Origin: Pseudorhodoferax sp032153935
GTDB taxonomy: Bacteria > Pseudomonadota > Gammaproteobacteria > Burkholderiales > Burkholderiaceae_C
Assembly (NCBI RefSeq): GCF_964253035.1
Contig: NZ_CAXUQL020000001.1
Coordinates: 4,898,001-4,962,000, forward strand
Direction of reading: 5' to 3'
DNA length: 64,000 bases
Of the stretch, positions 53,738-63,485 are shown in pieces. The notes beneath the pieces were generated by a model that saw only the letters and a program-made list of their open reading frames with translations, made no database searches and was not told the DNA's origin. Numbering within the stretch: position 1 is the first letter of the stretch; the number at the start of each line of letters is the position of its first letter. A program made the translations under genes and the position numbers.

Positions 53738-54304
53738 TTGGCCACCGACAAAGAACTGTCCGACTTCCTCAAAGGTGTGGAGAGACGCGCCTTCAAGCGT
53801 TGCCTGTACCACGTGCGCAACGAGGAAGCGGCGCTGGACATCGTGCAGGACAGCATGATGAAGCTCGCCGAGCACTACGGCGACAAGCCCCCGGCCGAAC
53901 TGCCGCTGCTGTTCCAGCGCATTCTGTCGAACTGCACGCTGGACTGGTTCCGCCGGCAGAAGACGCGCAACGCACTCTTCTCCAACCTCAGCGACTTCGA
54001 GTCCGCCGGGGAGGACGGCGATTTCGACCTGCTGGAGGCGCTGGCGCCGCAGAGCGGCAGCGAAGGCCACGAGAGCGCGGAAGACACCACGCGTCGGGCA
54101 CAGATCCTGCGGGAGATCGAAACCGAGATCCAACGGCTACCGGGACGTCAACGCGAGGCATTTTTGTTGCGTTACTGGGAGGAGATGGACGTCGCAGAGA
54201 CGGCCGCTGCCATGGGTTGCTCCGAAGGGAGCGTCAAAACCCACTGCTCGCGCGCCGTCGCCAGCCTGAGTCGCGCCCTGACGGCCAAAGGAATCCACCT
54301 ATGA
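53738..54304 (+). CDS. RNA polymerase sigma factor, ECF-like
   Basis: A 188-residue sigma70-family protein: region 2 at about residues 10-80 (VRNEEAALDIVQDSMMKLAEHYG, RILSNCTLDWFRRQK) and region 4 at 125-180 (LPGRQREAFLLRYWEEMDVAETAAAMGCSEGSVKTHCSRA, short form: MGCSEGSVKTHCSRA). It directs polymerase to an unknown set of promoters. The start is probably the TTG at 53738, since no ATG or GTG fits. It overlaps the next gene by 4 nt (ATGA). The small membrane protein that follows may be its anti-sigma partner. Confidence 0.88.
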   Translation: MATDKELSDFLKGVERRAFKRCLYHVRNEEAALDIVQDSMMKLAEHYGDKPPAELPLLFQRILSNCTLDWFRRQKTRNALFSNLSDFESAGEDGDFDLLEALAPQSGSEGHESAEDTTRRAQILREIETEIQRLPGRQREAFLLRYWEEMDVAETAAAMGCSEGSVKTHCSRAVASLSRALTAKGIHL

Positions 54305-54747
54305 ACCAAGCTCTTTCCATCGCCCTGTCGACTGATCGCCTCGGCCGCGTGATCGCGGGCCGCCTATCGGAGTCCTGCACCAATCTGGACCATGACATTG
54401 CCGAGCGGCTCCGCGTGGCGCGGCAACAAGCCGTTGCCCGGCGCAAGGTGGCGGAGTTCGCGCCCGTGGTCAGCACGGTCAGCATCGTTCGCTCCGGGCG
54501 CGCTGGCACCCTGCAGTTGGGCGGGCGGGACGAACCCGGGCTGTGGGCCCGGCTGGGCGCAATGCTGCCACTGCTGGCCCTGGTTGCCGGGTTGCTGGTC
54601 ATCTACATGGTGCAGAACGACAACCGCGCCAGCGAGTTGGCCGAAGTGGACGCGGCATTGCTCACCGACAGCCTGCCGACCGACGCCTACACAGACCCCG
54701 GTTTCCTGCAGTTCCTCAAGGCTGGTGACAACGCACCGCAGAACTGA
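54301..54747 (+). CDS. DUF3619-type small membrane protein, possible anti-sigma factor
   Basis: A 148-residue protein with a cytoplasmic N-terminal portion (DIAERLRVARQQAVARRKV) and a single membrane helix at about 87-105 (LGAMLPLLALVAGLLVIYM), ending with a short periplasmic tail. This matches the DUF3619 family, repeatedly seen after this type of sigma factor. An anti-sigma role is inferred from operon position only. Its start overlaps the sigma gene by 4 nt. Confidence 0.75.
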   Translation: MNQALSIALSTDRLGRVIAGRLSESCTNLDHDIAERLRVARQQAVARRKVAEFAPVVSTVSIVRSGRAGTLQLGGRDEPGLWARLGAMLPLLALVAGLLVIYMVQNDNRASELAEVDAALLTDSLPTDAYTDPGFLQFLKAGDNAPQN

Positions 54748-54763
54748 CACAGGGCGCCCCACT

Positions 54764-55414
54764 TTGCACGCACCCCGCCGCTTCCACTGGGTCCAGTTCG
54801 CCACAGGCGCCAGCCTGTGCTGTGCGGTGGCGCTGGCCTGTGCGCAGCCGGCCACCAAGGCCGCAAGCGGCCCGGCCACGGAAAAAGCCGAAGCGCCCAG
54901 CCCGCGCTGGGCGGGTCTGAGCAGCGCCCAGCGCCAGGCCCTCAAGCCACTCGGGCCGAGCTGGAACAGCCTTGGCGAAGGCCAGCGCCGCAAGTGGATC
55001 GCGCTGTCGCGCAACTTTGAAAAACTCCCGGCCGAAGAGCAGCAGAAGCTGCACCAGCGCATGGGCGAATGGGTCAAGCTCAGTGCCGCGGAGCGCAGCC
55101 GCGCGCGACTGAACTTCGCGGAAACCGAACGCCTGGCCAGCGACGACAAGCAGGCCAAATGGGAGGCCTACCAGGCGCTCAGCGAAGAGGAACGCCGCAA
55201 ACTTGCCGAGCAGGCGCCGCGCCGCACCCTGCCCGGCATGGCCACTGCGATCCGCCCGATTCCGCGCCAGCGCCTGGCCACCATGCCGGTTGCGCCGGAA
55301 AATCAACGCACCATGCCGCGCATCAGCACCGCACCCCACCTGATCAATCCGCAGACCTTGCTGCCCCAGGTCGACGCCCACGCCACCGAGCCGGACACGG
55401 CCACGCACCAATGA
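54764..55414 (+). CDS. DUF3106-type exported protein
   Basis: The 216-residue protein seems to start at TTG 54764 with an N-terminal signal (FATGASLCCAVALACAQP) and has a region rich in WAGLSSAQRQALKPLGPSWNSL and KWIALSRNFEKLPAEEQQKLHQRMGEW, then EEERRKLAE. The repeated Trp and Leu spacing is that of DUF3106 proteins, which are helical periplasmic proteins of unknown role. It overlaps the RDD gene by 4 nt. Start assignment is uncertain. Confidence 0.7.
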   Translation: MHAPRRFHWVQFATGASLCCAVALACAQPATKAASGPATEKAEAPSPRWAGLSSAQRQALKPLGPSWNSLGEGQRRKWIALSRNFEKLPAEEQQKLHQRMGEWVKLSAAERSRARLNFAETERLASDDKQAKWEAYQALSEEERRKLAEQAPRRTLPGMATAIRPIPRQRLATMPVAPENQRTMPRISTAPHLINPQTLLPQVDAHATEPDTATHQ

Positions 55415-55926
55415 AGGTCGCGACACCGGAGATGGCGCCTGCCTTGCAAGCGCCAGGACTGTGGCGCCGCATGGCTTGCTGGCTCTACGAAGGCATGCTG
55501 ATGTTCGGCCTGGTTTTCATTGCCGGCTACCTGTTCGGCACGCTGAGCCAGACCCGCAACGCGCTGGACAACCGCACTGCCCTGCAGGCCTTCCTCTTCG
55601 TGGTGTTCGGCATCTACTTCACCTGGTTCTGGTCCAAGGGGCAGACGTTGGCGATGAAAACCTGGCACATCCGCGTGGTGGACCGGGCAGGCCGTCCCGT
55701 CAGCCAAACCAAGGCCTTCGTGCGCTACCTGCTGAGCTGGCTGTGGTTCCTGCCGCCGCTGGTCCTGATCGCGCCCTTTCAGCTGCCGGCCGGCGAATCC
55801 TTCGTGCTGCTGCTGGGCTGGGTCGCGGTGTGGGCGATCGCCAGCCGCTTCCACCCCCAATCCCAGTTCTGGCACGACGTCCTGGCCGGCACGCGCCTCG
55901 TCACAGCCCTACCACACACCCGATGA
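55411..55926 (+). CDS. RDD-family membrane protein
   Basis: A 171-residue inner-membrane protein with an RDD domain: LWRRMACWLYEGMLMFGLVF at residues 12-31 (the R and D positions), MKTWHIRVVDRAGRPVSQTKAFVRYLLSW and FHPQSQFWHDVLAGTRLV. Three or four membrane helices. RDD proteins have been linked with ion exchange or stress, but function is not established here. It overlaps both neighbouring genes by 4 nt. Confidence 0.88.
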   Translation: MKVATPEMAPALQAPGLWRRMACWLYEGMLMFGLVFIAGYLFGTLSQTRNALDNRTALQAFLFVVFGIYFTWFWSKGQTLAMKTWHIRVVDRAGRPVSQTKAFVRYLLSWLWFLPPLVLIAPFQLPAGESFVLLLGWVAVWAIASRFHPQSQFWHDVLAGTRLVTALPHTR

Positions 55927-56507
55927 AGCCCGCGTTCTCGCTCTGTGTCTACTGCGGCTCCCGCCCTGGAGCGCATCCTGCCTACGGTGCCGCAGCGCAA
56001 CAGGTCGGCCGCTGGATCGGCGAGCACGGCGGACAACTCGTGTACGGCGGCGGCCACAACGGCCTCATGGGCATGGTGGCCGATGCCACGCTGGCAGCCG
56101 GCGGCCAAGTCATCGGCGTGATCCCCCAGGCTCTTGTCGAGAAGGAATGGGCGCACCGCGGCTGTACCGAGTTACACGTGGTCGACACCATGCACGACCG
56201 CAAGCGCATGATGGCCGAGCGCGCCGATGCCTTTGTGGCCCTGCCCGGCGGGATTGGTACCTTCGAGGAGTTTTTCGAGGTCTGGACCTGGCGTCAACTG
56301 GGCTACCACGACAAGCCCGTCGGCCTGCTCAACATCGAGGGCCTGTACGACGGGCTGGAGAGCTTTCTGAAAACCACGGTTCGCGCAGGCTTCGTCAACG
56401 ATTGGCAGATGGACCTGATCCGCATCGGCCGCGATGCAGAGGATCTGCTCAAGAACCTGGTCAACGATGCGGGCCTTGCGCCCGCGCCGCAGCTGGACCA
56501 GATCTGA
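55923..56507 (+). CDS. LOG-family nucleotide-processing protein (TIGR00730)
   Basis: The 194-residue Rossmann-fold protein has the LOG signatures VYCGSRPG, GGGHNGLMG, RKRMMAERADAFVALPGGIGTFEEFFEVWTW (core PGGIGTFEEFFE). LOG proteins hydrolyse cytokinin or purine nucleotide 5'-monophosphates to free bases. It ends the sigma/DUF3619/DUF3106/RDD operon; the RDD stop overlaps the start by 4 nt. A hairpin lies over its end. Substrate likely AMP-like or isopentenyl nucleotide, by family only. Confidence 0.9.
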   Translation: MKPAFSLCVYCGSRPGAHPAYGAAAQQVGRWIGEHGGQLVYGGGHNGLMGMVADATLAAGGQVIGVIPQALVEKEWAHRGCTELHVVDTMHDRKRMMAERADAFVALPGGIGTFEEFFEVWTWRQLGYHDKPVGLLNIEGLYDGLESFLKTTVRAGFVNDWQMDLIRIGRDAEDLLKNLVNDAGLAPAPQLDQI

Positions 56508-56522
56508 GAAACCGGTCTCAGA
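56503..56522. terminator. Hairpin shared by the LOG and PII gene ends
   Basis: TCTGAGA (56503-56509), loop AACCGG, TCTCAGA (56516-56522): a perfect 7-bp palindrome spanning both stop codons of convergent genes. It lacks a T-run, so its strength as a bidirectional terminator is uncertain. Confidence 0.4.
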
Positions 56523-56856
56523 CGGCCGATTCGTCCTCTTCGCCGGTGCGGATGCGCACCACGCGCTCCACATCGGTCACGAAGATCTTGCCGTCGCCGA
56601 TCTTGCCGGTGCGCGCTGCGCGCACGATGGCGTCCACGCAGCGGTCGACGTCGTCGTCCTTGACGACGATCTCGACCTTCACCTTGGGCAGGAAATCGAC
56701 CACGTACTCGGCGCCGCGGTAGAGCTCGGTGTGGCCCTTCTGGCGGCCGAAGCCTTTCACCTCGGTCACGGTCAGCCCGGTCACGCCGCACTCCGCCAGC
56801 GCTTCGCGCACTTCTTCGAGTTTGAAGGGTTTGAGGATGGCGGTGATCTGCTTCAT
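56518..56856 (-). CDS. glnB: Nitrogen regulatory PII protein
   Basis: A 112-residue trimeric PII signal protein. It has the uridylylation-site Tyr51 in YRGAEYVVDFLPK and the B- and C-loop residues GKIGDGKIFV and VRIRTGEEDESAV. PII binds ATP/ADP and 2-oxoglutarate and controls glutamine synthetase, NtrB and AmtB. No amtB gene lies next to it, so GlnB is more likely than GlnK. A palindrome around 56877-56892 is close to its promoter. Confidence 0.95.
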   Translation of the reverse strand: MKQITAILKPFKLEEVREALAECGVTGLTVTEVKGFGRQKGHTELYRGAEYVVDFLPKVKVEIVVKDDDVDRCVDAIVRAARTGKIGDGKIFVTDVERVVRIRTGEEDESAV

Positions 56857-56876
56857 TTGAGTCTTTCTGGAGGCTG

Positions 56877-56892
56877 GCCAATACGTACTGGC
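56877..56892. promoter_or_regulatory. Palindrome GCCA-ATACGTAC-TGGC upstream of the PII gene
   Basis: A near-symmetric element GCCAATACGTACTGGC with a central TACGTA is 21 bp upstream of the PII start. A GGCCAAT half at 56876-56882 is also found in the palindrome at 60092-60110 before hppA. It could be a repressor or regulator site. The rest of the 160-bp gap to the FemAB-like gene shows GCAAGC-N4-GCTTGC (see rejected list) but nothing else. Confidence 0.3.
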
Positions 56893-57016
56893 AATAGGAT
56901 AGCGTCATTCACCCGCGATCCTGCGGCCTGTCGCCCGAATTCGCCTGGCGCATTGGGGCCAAGCCACCCGGCGCAGCGGCAAGCAGCGGCTTGCCGGCAT
57001 CATCCGAATCCACAGC

Positions 57017-58192
57017 ATGGCAGACGACGACACCACCCTCCGCATCGTGGCGGACATCTCCGAGATCGACGCTGCCGCCTGGGACGGCCTGCTGGTGGCG
57101 CAGGCGGACCCCAGCCCGTTCATGCGCCACGCCTACCTGCAGGCCATGCAGGTCAGCGGCAGCGCCGTGACCGACACCGGGTGGACGCCCCGCATCCTGA
57201 GCCTGTGGCGCCGGGGCCAACTGCAGGCCGCCTGCGCGCTGTACCTCAAGACCCACTCGTACGGCGAGTATGTGTTCGACTGGGCTTGGGCCGACGCCTA
57301 CCAGCGCCATGGCCTGCCCTACTACCCCAAGGCCGTCATCGCCCCACCCTTCACACCCGTGCCAGGTGCACGGCTGCTGGCGCGTGACGCGACCAGCAGG
57401 GCGACGCTGCTGCGCGCAGCCGTGGCGTGGTGCGAGGAGCAGGAACTGTCTTCATTGCATCTGCTGTTCGGCAACGCGTCCGACATGTCCGCCTGCGCCG
57501 ACGCAGGGCTCATGCTGCGGCACCAGGTCCAGTTCCACTGGCAGAACGCGCGCGCGGCCGACGGGCTGCCGTTCGAGGACTTCGACGCCTTTCTGGCGAG
57601 CCTCGCGCAGGACAAGCGCAAAAAGATCCGCCAGGAGCGACGCAAGGTGGCCGAGGCCGGCGTGCGGTTTCGCTGGGCGCAGGGCCAGGCCATCACCGCG
57701 GTGGACTGGGACTTCTTCTACCGCTGCTACGAACGCACCTACCTGGAACATGGCAATGCGCCCTACCTGGCGCGCAGCTTCTTCACGTCCGTGGCGCGCG
57801 ACATGTCCGAGCATTGGCTGCTGTTCACCGCAGAGCGGGACGGCGCGCCGATCGCCTGCAGCCTGGTGGCGCTGGAACCCGGTCTGGGTGTGGCTTACGG
57901 CCGTTACTGGGGCGCATTGGAACGCGTGGATTGCCTGCATTTCGAGGCCTGCTACTACCAGCCCTTGCAGTGGTGCATCGCCCAGGGCTACCAGCGCTTC
58001 GAAGGCGGCGCCCAAGGTGAGCACAAGATGGCCCGTGCGCTGATGCCGGTGCGCACCAGCAGCGCGCACTGGCTGGCGCACCCGGCCTTCGCGGAAGCAG
58101 TGGAACGTTTCCTGGAACGCGAAGGCCAGGGCATGGACGCGTACCTGAGCGATCTGGCGCAACGCACGCCATTTCGCCAGGCCGACGGCTAA
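57017..58192 (+). CDS. FemAB-like/GNAT protein of unknown peptide or glycan role
   Basis: A 391-residue protein with PF04339-like (peptidoglycan biosynthesis/recognition) content: VADISEIDAAAWDGLL, SPFMRHAYLQAMQ, a basic helix DKRKKIRQERRKVAEAG, YERTYLEHGNAPYL and FEGGAQGEHKMARALMPV. The fold is a double-GNAT related to FemAB. It might add an amino acid or acyl group to an acceptor; the true substrate is unknown. Its 3' end overlaps the convergent PLP enzyme gene by 4 bp. Confidence 0.82.
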   Translation: MADDDTTLRIVADISEIDAAAWDGLLVAQADPSPFMRHAYLQAMQVSGSAVTDTGWTPRILSLWRRGQLQAACALYLKTHSYGEYVFDWAWADAYQRHGLPYYPKAVIAPPFTPVPGARLLARDATSRATLLRAAVAWCEEQELSSLHLLFGNASDMSACADAGLMLRHQVQFHWQNARAADGLPFEDFDAFLASLAQDKRKKIRQERRKVAEAGVRFRWAQGQAITAVDWDFFYRCYERTYLEHGNAPYLARSFFTSVARDMSEHWLLFTAERDGAPIACSLVALEPGLGVAYGRYWGALERVDCLHFEACYYQPLQWCIAQGYQRFEGGAQGEHKMARALMPVRTSSAHWLAHPAFAEAVERFLEREGQGMDAYLSDLAQRTPFRQADG

Positions 58193-59421
58193 GCCAGCGC
58201 CTGCGCGAAGTCGGCCAGCAGATCGGCCGGGTCTTCCAGGCCGATCGACAGTCGGACCAGGCCGTCGGCAATGCCCATGGCGGCGCGCACCTGCGCCCCT
58301 GCTTCCCAGAAGATGGTGGGCGCCACCGGGATGATCAGGGTGCGGGTGTCGCCCAGGCCTGTGGCCTTGATGGGCAGTTGCAGCCGGTCGATGAACTGCA
58401 GGCACGCCGCCGTGTCGCGCAACTCGAACGACAGCAGCCACGAGCCCGCACTGAACAACTGCTTGGCCAGCGCGTGCTGCGGATGGGTCTCCAGCATCGG
58501 GTAGTGCACCGCAACCACTGCCGAGTGCGCCTGCAGGTAGCGCGCCAACGCCAGCGCCGTGGCGCTGGTGTGTGCCACACGCAACGCCAGCGTCTCGGCG
58601 CCCAGGCTGATCTGGTGCGCGTGCTCCGACGACAGGTTTCCACCCATGTCCCGCAGGCCCTTCTTGCGCACCTGCGCAAGGCCCCACTGCTTCGCGTCGC
58701 CCTTGCGGTAGGCCGCAAAGATGTTCGGATAGCCATGCCAGTCGTACAGCCCCGTGTCGGTGACCGCGCCGCCCAGCGCCTGTCCGTGGCCGGCAATGGT
58801 CTTGGTCAACGACTGCACGACGAGACCGGCGCCCACGTCTCTCGGCCGGAACAGCGCCGGAGAGGTGACGGTGTTGTCGACGACGAACAGCAGACCGTGC
58901 TGGGCGCAGAACTTGCCGATGGCGGGCATGTCCGCGATCTGCGTTCCGGGATTCGCGATGGTCTCCACAAACACCATGCGCGTGTTGGGCTGTACCGCCG
59001 CAGCCACCGCCGCCGCATCGGTCGCGTCCACGGTGCTGATTTCGATCCCGAGATCGCGCAGCGTCCCGAAGATGCTGTTGGTGTTGCCGAACACATAGCG
59101 GCTCGCTACCAGGTGGTCGCCCGCGCGCAGCAATGTCAGGAACACCGCGCTGATGGCCGCCATGCCGGTGCCGAAACACACGGTGCCCACACCCTGCTCC
59201 AGCCGCGTGATCTGCGATTCCAGCGCGGCCGTGGTCGGGGTGCCCTGGCGCGCGTAGTTGTAGGCGCCCTTGAGCGTCCCCTGGAATACGCCGATCAGGT
59301 CTTCCACACGGTCGAAGCCGTACTGCGTCGAGGTGTGGATCGGCTTGCGTACGCCACCGTGTTCGACGCCAAAGCGGCGGTCGGAATGCACGATGCCGGT
59401 GCTGATGCCTTCGGAGGCCAT
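58189..59421 (-). CDS. Cystathionine gamma-synthase-family PLP enzyme
   Basis: The 410-residue fold-type I PLP enzyme has the PLP Lys207 in QSLTKTIAGHG, Asp182 in VVDNTVTSPALF, and the gamma-family pattern CFGTGMAAI. Members include O-succinylhomoserine sulfhydrylase, cystathionine gamma-synthase and methionine gamma-lyase. It resembles the uncharacterised cystathionine gamma-synthase-family branch, so a role in sulfur amino acid metabolism is the best statement. It is 7 bp after the inorganic pyrophosphatase gene, both leftward. Confidence 0.9.
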   Translation of the reverse strand: MASEGISTGIVHSDRRFGVEHGGVRKPIHTSTQYGFDRVEDLIGVFQGTLKGAYNYARQGTPTTAALESQITRLEQGVGTVCFGTGMAAISAVFLTLLRAGDHLVASRYVFGNTNSIFGTLRDLGIEISTVDATDAAAVAAAVQPNTRMVFVETIANPGTQIADMPAIGKFCAQHGLLFVVDNTVTSPALFRPRDVGAGLVVQSLTKTIAGHGQALGGAVTDTGLYDWHGYPNIFAAYRKGDAKQWGLAQVRKKGLRDMGGNLSSEHAHQISLGAETLALRVAHTSATALALARYLQAHSAVVAVHYPMLETHPQHALAKQLFSAGSWLLSFELRDTAACLQFIDRLQLPIKATGLGDTRTLIIPVAPTIFWEAGAQVRAAMGIADGLVRLSIGLEDPADLLADFAQALA

Positions 59422-59428
59422 GGACGGA

Positions 59429-59968
59429 TCAGGCTCCGGTCTTGGTCTTGTAGTTGGCGACGCCGTCCAGCACTTCCTTCTTGGCCGCGTCGATGCCTTC
59501 CCAGCCCAGCACCTTGACCCACTTGCCGGCTTCCAGGTCCTTGTAGTGCTCGAAGAAGTGCGTGATGGCCTTCAGGCGCATCTGGTTCACATCCTGGACC
59601 GTCTTCCAATGGGTGTAGATCGGCAGCACCTTGTCGGTCGGCACGGCCAGCACCTTGCCGTCCACGCCGGCTTCGTCTTCCATCATCAGGATGCCCAGCG
59701 GGCGGCAGGGCACGACCACGCCGGGGAACAGCGGGTACGGCGTGATGACCAGCACGTCGACCGGGTCGCCGTCGCCGGAGAGCGTCTGCGGCACGTAGCC
59801 GTAGTTGCTGGGGTAGTGCATGGCCGTCGTCATGAAGCGGTCCACGAAGATCGCGCCCGACTCCTTGTCCACCTCGTACTTGATCGGATCGGCGTTCATC
59901 GGAATCTCGATGACCACGTTGAACGCATCGGGGATGTTCTTGCCGGGGGAGACTTTGTCGAGGGACAT
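59429..59968 (-). CDS. ppa: Soluble inorganic pyrophosphatase
   Basis: A 179-residue family I pyrophosphatase that hydrolyses cytoplasmic pyrophosphate. Active-site segments: IKYEVDKESG, MHYPSNYGYVPQTL, GDGDPVDVLV (the DxDPxD Mg2+ site), RPLGILMMEDEAGVDGKVLAV and HFFEHYKDLEAGKWVKV. The ATG at 59968 faces hppA 248 bp away, so this soluble enzyme and the membrane one share a promoter region. Confidence 0.96.
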   Translation of the reverse strand: MSLDKVSPGKNIPDAFNVVIEIPMNADPIKYEVDKESGAIFVDRFMTTAMHYPSNYGYVPQTLSGDGDPVDVLVITPYPLFPGVVVPCRPLGILMMEDEAGVDGKVLAVPTDKVLPIYTHWKTVQDVNQMRLKAITHFFEHYKDLEAGKWVKVLGWEGIDAAKKEVLDGVANYKTKTGA

Positions 59969-60091
59969 GGTGCTTTAGGAGCAGTTGACGGATCGGTTGG
60001 AACAGGGAACGCCTGGGACAAACCCGGATTTTAGGGGCCACGCTTGCGGTCGAGGCCGCGATGCAACAGTGTTTGCGAGATTTGCTTATAT

Positions 60092-60110
60092 ATTGGCCCA
60101 GTTGGCCAAT
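60092..60110. promoter_or_regulatory. Palindrome ATTGGCC-N5-GGCCAAT between ppa and hppA
   Basis: A perfect 7-bp inverted repeat ATTGGCC-CAGTT-GGCCAAT immediately after an A/T-rich TTGCTTATAT stretch (60083-60092) that may hold a -10 box. It lies 107 bp before hppA and 124 bp before ppa. It could be an operator for either gene. The remaining sequence of this 248-bp gap shows nothing else evident. Confidence 0.45.
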
Positions 60111-60216
60111 CGTCATTCGCACGAGATCTGAGCACGACGAGGAAGCAACGCAGCGGGGGCACCGCATGCGTTGTGCCCTATCGAGCAACGAGAACAAGCG
60201 TGAGGAGAGACGTTCT

Positions 60217-62646
<2,430 letters not shown>

Positions 62647-62667
62647 CGCAGCTGGCACCGCGCCCGA

Positions 62668-62691
62668 GCCCGCAGGCGACGCGGGCTTTTT
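62668..62691 (+). terminator. Rho-independent terminator after hppA
   Basis: GCCCGC (62668-62673), a 7-nt loop and GCGGGC (62681-62686) are followed by five T at 62687-62691, 22 bp after the hppA stop. Confidence 0.85.
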
Positions 62692-62724
62692 CATCCATGG
62701 ACGGCTAGAACCAGAGGGGGGGCA

Positions 62725-62737
62725 GTAAGATTCTTAC
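62725..62737. promoter_or_regulatory. Palindrome GTAAGA-T-TCTTAC before the toxin-antitoxin genes
   Basis: A perfect 6-bp inverted repeat with one central base is 27 bp upstream of the antitoxin ATG, the usual position of an antitoxin-controlled operator. Sequence between it and the start includes GAATCGAGG, which may supply the ribosome-binding site. Binding by the AbrB-type antitoxin is inferred. Confidence 0.6.
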
Positions 62738-62763
62738 TTTCTCCGGTAGGAATCGAGGCGGTC

Positions 62764-63003
62764 ATGAAAATCACCAGCAAAGGGCAGGTCACGATCCCGC
62801 AGGCCGTGCGCGAGCAGGCTGGGCTGCATCCTGAAAGCGAAGTCGAGTTCGAAGTGCGGCCCAATGGCGATGTGGTGCTGCGCCGCGTGGCGCCGCGCGT
62901 GTCGCCCGTGCGGGCGGCGTTCCAGGCGGCGCGTGGGAGCGCCACAGCGGCCCAGTTCAAGGGCATGGGCACGGACGAGTTCATGCGCTGGCTGCGTGGC
63001 TAG
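62764..63003 (+). CDS. AbrB/MazE-fold antitoxin of a type II toxin-antitoxin pair
   Basis: A 79-residue protein with the swapped-hairpin AbrB N-terminus KITSKGQVTIPQAVREQAGL (residues 2-21), SEVEFEVRPNGDVVLRR, and a flexible C-terminal part (FKGMGTDEFMRWLRG) that would bind the toxin. It would neutralise the PIN toxin and repress its own operon from the palindrome 27 bp upstream. Its end overlaps the toxin frame by 8 bp. Confidence 0.9.
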   Translation: MKITSKGQVTIPQAVREQAGLHPESEVEFEVRPNGDVVLRRVAPRVSPVRAAFQAARGSATAAQFKGMGTDEFMRWLRG

Positions 63004-63463
63004 ACCCGCCTTGCGCGTGGCCGAGCCGGACGCGCGCTACCTGCACCCGTCCGCCACGCTGGTCGACAGCAATGTGCTGATCGACGTGCTGGCGGACGAT
63101 CCGCAGTGGGCCGACTGGTCCCTCGATCAACTTGCGCGGCTGGGCGACGAGGCAGCGCTCGTCATCAACCCGCTGGTGCTGGCCGAGCTGAGCCCGCGCT
63201 TCGAGCGCGCCACCGACCTGGAGGCCGCGCTCGCAGCGCTGCCGCTGCGCCGCGATGCCCTGCCCTGGGATGCGGCCTTCCTCGCTGGGCAGGCATTTCG
63301 CGCCTACCGTGCGATGCCGGGCGCTGCAGACGGCCGGTCCCGCTCTCCCCTGCCCGACTTCTACATCGGTGCCCATGCCATGGTCGCCGGCTTGCGCCTG
63401 CTCACACGTGATGCCAGGCGTTACCGCCACTACTTTCCAAGGCTGGACATCATCTGTCCTTGA
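62996..63463 (+). CDS. PIN-domain ribonuclease toxin (VapC-like)
   Basis: A roughly 155-residue PIN-domain protein: the first acidic cluster VDSNVLIDVLADD, then Glu in LAELSPRF, and a C-terminal DFYIGAHAMVAGLRLLTRDARRY with the last Asp residues. PIN toxins of TA systems cleave RNA. The start is uncertain: GTG 62996 overlaps the antitoxin, while GTG 63017 gives a more compact protein. It is directly preceded by the antitoxin. The pair is followed 22 bp later by the aldehyde dehydrogenase gene. Confidence 0.86.
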   Translation: MARPALRVAEPDARYLHPSATLVDSNVLIDVLADDPQWADWSLDQLARLGDEAALVINPLVLAELSPRFERATDLEAALAALPLRRDALPWDAAFLAGQAFRAYRAMPGAADGRSRSPLPDFYIGAHAMVAGLRLLTRDARRYRHYFPRLDIICP

Positions 63464-63485
63464 TCCGCCCCACACATCTGACGCC

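Noticed and set aside
56979..56994. GCAAGC-N4-GCTTGC before the FemAB-like gene
   Set aside because: Resembles the LysR-type array but the spacer is 4 instead of 3 and there is no 22-bp neighbour or LysR gene nearby; treated as chance.
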